From positions 1 through 41,412 of the forward strand of contig OMXI01000029.1 in assembly GCA_900314975.1 (NCBI GenBank): a stretch of 41,412 nucleotides of DNA. Direction: 5' to 3'. Position numbers and translations under genes: made by a program. Below, piece by piece: positions 39,773-41,412 of this stretch (positions within the stretch are counted from its first letter, which is position 1; every line of letters starts with the position of its first letter). The notes below the pieces were generated by a model. That model did no database searches and was not told the DNA's origin. It was given only the letters and a program-made list of their open reading frames with translations. This DNA comes from an uncultured Eubacteriales bacterium (GTDB lineage: Bacteria; Bacillota; Clostridia; Oscillospirales; Ruminococcaceae).

Positions 39773-40408
39773 ATGAAAAATTGTGCAAAATGCGGCGCGT
39801 CACTGGAGGATAATGCTCTTTTCTGCAACATATGCGGCGCACAGCTCACCGACAGTCCCGTGCAGACTGCGAACCAGCCTGCCGCAGTACCGCAAGCCGT
39901 AATGCAGGGCGATACAGCCGCGCTGCCTGCAAAGAAGAAATCAAATCACCTGCTGTTCATTGTTCTTTTAGTGATTTTTGCTATCGCAGGCTGTGTAATG
40001 CTGTGGTGGTTTCTCTACGGTCAGTACCGTACATATGATGCGCTCAGGGATGCGAACGACTATGCAAAAATGGCATATGAAGCGGCTGACGAAACAGCAC
40101 GCAATGCATACATCGACTATGGCGAACTGCTGGACCCTCTGGACTACACAGGACCTGTAAGTGATATCCCCGAAAGCAACGCTATCGGAAAAGCGGTCAA
40201 AAGCGCGCTTGAAGAAGCGGATGTCGGCGGATATATCTGTATCAGATTTCATTCTTACGATAACAATGATTTTGATACCTCACTCGATAATTTTGTACAG
40301 TGGTCAGCAAAGAAAAGCGGCGCAGTGATAGGACAATGCCCATGGGCGCCCAACTCCGAAGATAAGTCATTGGAACTTGAATTCGGCACTTATTCACCGG
40401 GCTATTAA
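39773..40408 (+). CDS. Zinc-ribbon, single-pass membrane protein with the same outer domain as the lipoprotein at 40804
   Basis: A 211-aa protein. It has a zinc ribbon CAKCGASLEDNALFCNICG (Cys4/7/18/21), a Gln/Ala linker, a membrane helix (FIVLLVIFAIAGCVMLWWFL, ~62-82) and an outer domain of ~120 aa. The core of that domain (LDYTGPVSDIPESNAIGK, GGYICIRF, FVQWSAKKSGAVIGQCP) is repeated in the lipoprotein at 40804-41265. A GTG at 39764 opens the frame, but AGGGGTG sits 8 nt before the ATG at 39773. Function unknown. Confidence 0.82.
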   Translation: MKNCAKCGASLEDNALFCNICGAQLTDSPVQTANQPAAVPQAVMQGDTAALPAKKKSNHLLFIVLLVIFAIAGCVMLWWFLYGQYRTYDALRDANDYAKMAYEAADETARNAYIDYGELLDPLDYTGPVSDIPESNAIGKAVKSALEEADVGGYICIRFHSYDNNDFDTSLDNFVQWSAKKSGAVIGQCPWAPNSEDKSLELEFGTYSPGY

Positions 40409-40417
40409 TAAACAATA

Positions 40418-40453
40418 AAACGGCAATTCGTATTTGTGTGCGAACTGCCGTTT
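40418..40453. terminator. Bidirectional terminator between the zinc-ribbon and XRE genes
   Basis: AAACGGCA plus TTCG (40418-40430) pair with CGAA plus TGCCGTTT (40441-40453), with one internal mismatch. A/T runs flank both sides. The 3' arm overlaps the XRE stop codon by two bases. Confidence 0.8.
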
Positions 40454-40664
40454 ATTTTGTTTTTTTGCTGTTTGTCCTGCCTAAAATGTAATCGGTGGAA
40501 ACGCCGTATAGGTCTGCCAGAATAAGCAGGTGTTCAACAGGTATCGTCAGCGCACCGCGCTCGTAGCGGGAGTAAACGGTCTGACTTGTAAAAAGCAGCT
40601 TTGCGACCTGCGCCTGTGTCATATCAGCGTCCTCACGCAAATCGCGCAGCCTTGGAAAATACAT
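40452..40664 (-). CDS. XRE family helix-turn-helix regulator
   Basis: A 70-aa Cro/C1-type DNA-binding protein made of little more than the five-helix domain: LRDLREDADMTQAQVAKLLFTSQTVYSRYERGALTIPVEHLLILADLYGVSTDYILGR. The frame extends to 40736, but GGGGTGG 6 nt before the ATG at 40664 decides the start. It is divergent from the lipoprotein gene, and the shared gap holds two matched palindromes, so it probably controls that gene and itself. No ligand-binding domain is present. Confidence 0.9.
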   Translation of the reverse strand: MYFPRLRDLREDADMTQAQVAKLLFTSQTVYSRYERGALTIPVEHLLILADLYGVSTDYILGRTNSKKTK

Positions 40665-40705
40665 AAAAACCACCCCGAAATTTGTAATTTTTGCCGAATT
40701 TGTTT

Positions 40706-40723
40706 TAGTACCTTTCGGTACTA
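40706..40723. promoter_or_regulatory. Operator-like palindrome 1
   Basis: TAGTACC-TTTC-GGTACTA, a perfect 7-bp inverted repeat, ending exactly where the -35 hexamer of the lipoprotein promoter begins. Confidence 0.75.
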
Positions 40724-40752
40724 TTGACTTTACCATATTTTTGACGTATAAT
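40724..40752 (+). promoter_or_regulatory. Sigma-A promoter of the lipoprotein gene, boxed by two palindromes
   Basis: TTGACT (40724-40729), 17 bp spacer, TATAAT (40747-40752). It is flanked by palindrome 1 directly upstream and palindrome 2 eight bases downstream. Confidence 0.85.
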
Positions 40753-40760
40753 TGTGGTTG

Positions 40761-40778
40761 TAGTACTTATTGGTACTA
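40761..40778. promoter_or_regulatory. Operator-like palindrome 2
   Basis: TAGTACT-TATT-GGTACTA, one mismatch from the arms of palindrome 1, with centres 55 bp apart (about five helical turns). It covers the expected transcription start. Confidence 0.75.
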
Positions 40779-40803
40779 AAAATCTTTTAAGGAGAGTGTT
40801 CCT

Positions 40804-41265
40804 ATGAAAAAGTTTCTGTTATTAGTCCTTTGTGCCGTATTGCTGACTATGTGCCTTACCGCCTGCGGCGACAGTTCAAGCGCGGCAGACAGCAGCTTGA
40901 GCGAGCAGCAAAAGACCGACCTGCTGAAAACCGCAAATTCCAACGCAAAGCTGGTATTTACAACAGCAAACAATTATGCCGCCGACTTTATTGCAGACGG
41001 AAAAATCGTCGATAAGCTGGACTACACAGGTCCCGTTGACGAGCTGCCCGACAGCAATTCTCTTTCTAAACCTATCCAAACTGCACTTGAAGAAGTGTGT
41101 GGGGACGACTGCGGTTATATCTGCATTAAATTTGACCCAAGTGCTGAAGACGGCAATTTTGCCCAGTGGTCTGAAAAGGAAAGCGGTTCTCCTGTCGGAC
41201 AATACCCCAATCCCCAAAAAACATATGATAAATCAATCGAAATCACCCTTGGCGAAAAAGCATAA
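40804..41265 (+). CDS. Lipoprotein with the same outer domain as the protein at 39773
   Basis: A 153-aa protein with a lipoprotein signal (LLTMCLTACG) and Ser-rich linker, then a domain with LDYTGPVDELPDSNSLSK, GYICIKFDPS, FAQWSEKESGSPVGQYP and a basic/acidic end (YDKSIEITLG). These blocks match the zinc-ribbon protein upstream in the same order; only the means of attachment differs. AAGGAG precedes the ATG. Its promoter lies between two operator-like sites. No known family was recognised. Confidence 0.85.
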   Translation: MKKFLLLVLCAVLLTMCLTACGDSSSAADSSLSEQQKTDLLKTANSNAKLVFTTANNYAADFIADGKIVDKLDYTGPVDELPDSNSLSKPIQTALEEVCGDDCGYICIKFDPSAEDGNFAQWSEKESGSPVGQYPNPQKTYDKSIEITLGEKA

Positions 41266-41271
41266 CCCACC

Positions 41272-41297
41272 AAAGCAGCTCCCCCGCGGGCTGCTTT
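41272..41297 (+). terminator. Terminator of the lipoprotein gene
   Basis: AAAGCAGC (41272-41279) pairs with GCTGCTTT (41290-41297), with T continuing to 41299. The last ~110 bp (41300-41412) hold no ORF I can support; a GCTGAT-ATA-ATCAGC hairpin lies at 41377-41391. Confidence 0.85.
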
Positions 41298-41412
41298 TTG
41301 CTTGCTCAAAATTCTGTCGGTTTGTCAATGATGTGATACAAAGATTTCAAAAAAGTTCACCATTTGAAAGGAAGGCGCTGATATAATCAGCGGGAGACTT
41401 CCAGTTCAATGG

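Noticed and set aside
41300-41412. Start of an RNA gene or leader at the right edge
   Set aside because: Only a small GCTGAT/ATCAGC hairpin is visible before the window ends; not enough to classify.

Overview
The window is a stretch of chromosome from a low-to-mid GC, spore-forming Clostridia species, most like a Ruminococcus (Oscillospiraceae). The grounds are the forespore sigma operon spoIIAA-spoIIAB-sigF, a spoVAC gene, the Firmicutes-type rplU-prp-rpmA-obgE block with an L27 that carries the Prp-cleaved N-terminus, a secreted beta-mannanase, and a large CWB2-anchored surface protein. Genus is inferred from gene content and style. No rRNA, tRNA or CRISPR array is visible.

Layout. 1-1837 (minus): start of a secreted leucine-rich-repeat-type protein, then the spoIIA operon. 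2020-4248 (plus): GH26 mannanase lipoprotein and an isolated spoVAC, whose stop codon lies inside a ~200 bp MITE-like inverted-repeat element. 4503-6095 (minus): two paralogous zinc-ribbon membrane proteins. 6196-10128 (minus): yebC, mini-RNase III (apparently with an ACG start), obgE, a small Cys protein, rpmA, prp and rplU, with an L21-leader-like 5' UTR. 10273-12164 (minus): a 5'-truncated FMN-binding protein abutting what looks like an IS200/IS605 right-end remnant, then radA. 12328-21142 (plus): two uncharacterised proteins, glpK, ppk1 and a heterodimeric ABC exporter. 21625-25716 (plus): a 1363-aa CAP-domain protein with 13 Cys-rich repeats and three CWB2 modules. 25766-31070 (minus): PHP phosphoesterase, DUF1015, GNAT acetyltransferase, secA. 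31288-34081 (plus): ABC-F ATPase with a degenerate second site, and a GH25 lysozyme lipoprotein. 34446-35983 (minus): gpx-ohrR-FTR-trxA redox operon. 36156-37649 (plus): three small lipoproteins. 37699-39567 (minus): cyclophilin lipoprotein, YbaK deacylase, Cmk-like kinase. 39773-41265: two related envelope proteins flanking a divergent XRE regulator, with matching operator-like palindromes.

How the genes work together. Two small systems stand out. First, gpx-ohrR-FTR-trxA looks like a self-contained peroxide-defence cassette: an FTR-type iron-sulfur protein could pass ferredoxin electrons to thioredoxin, which reduces the peroxidase, under an OhrR-type sensor whose probable operator overlaps the operon's -10. 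Second, the XRE gene and two paralogous proteins (one anchored by zinc ribbon plus TM, one a lipoprotein) share a T-N-GTA-N8-TACTA palindrome placed 7-8 nt after the -10 hexamer of both target promoters, suggesting a small regulon. The rest is mostly housekeeping and cell-envelope genes, and many units have a clear sigma-A promoter with exactly 17 bp spacing.

All family assignments come from reading the protein sequences and known motifs; no database search was run.
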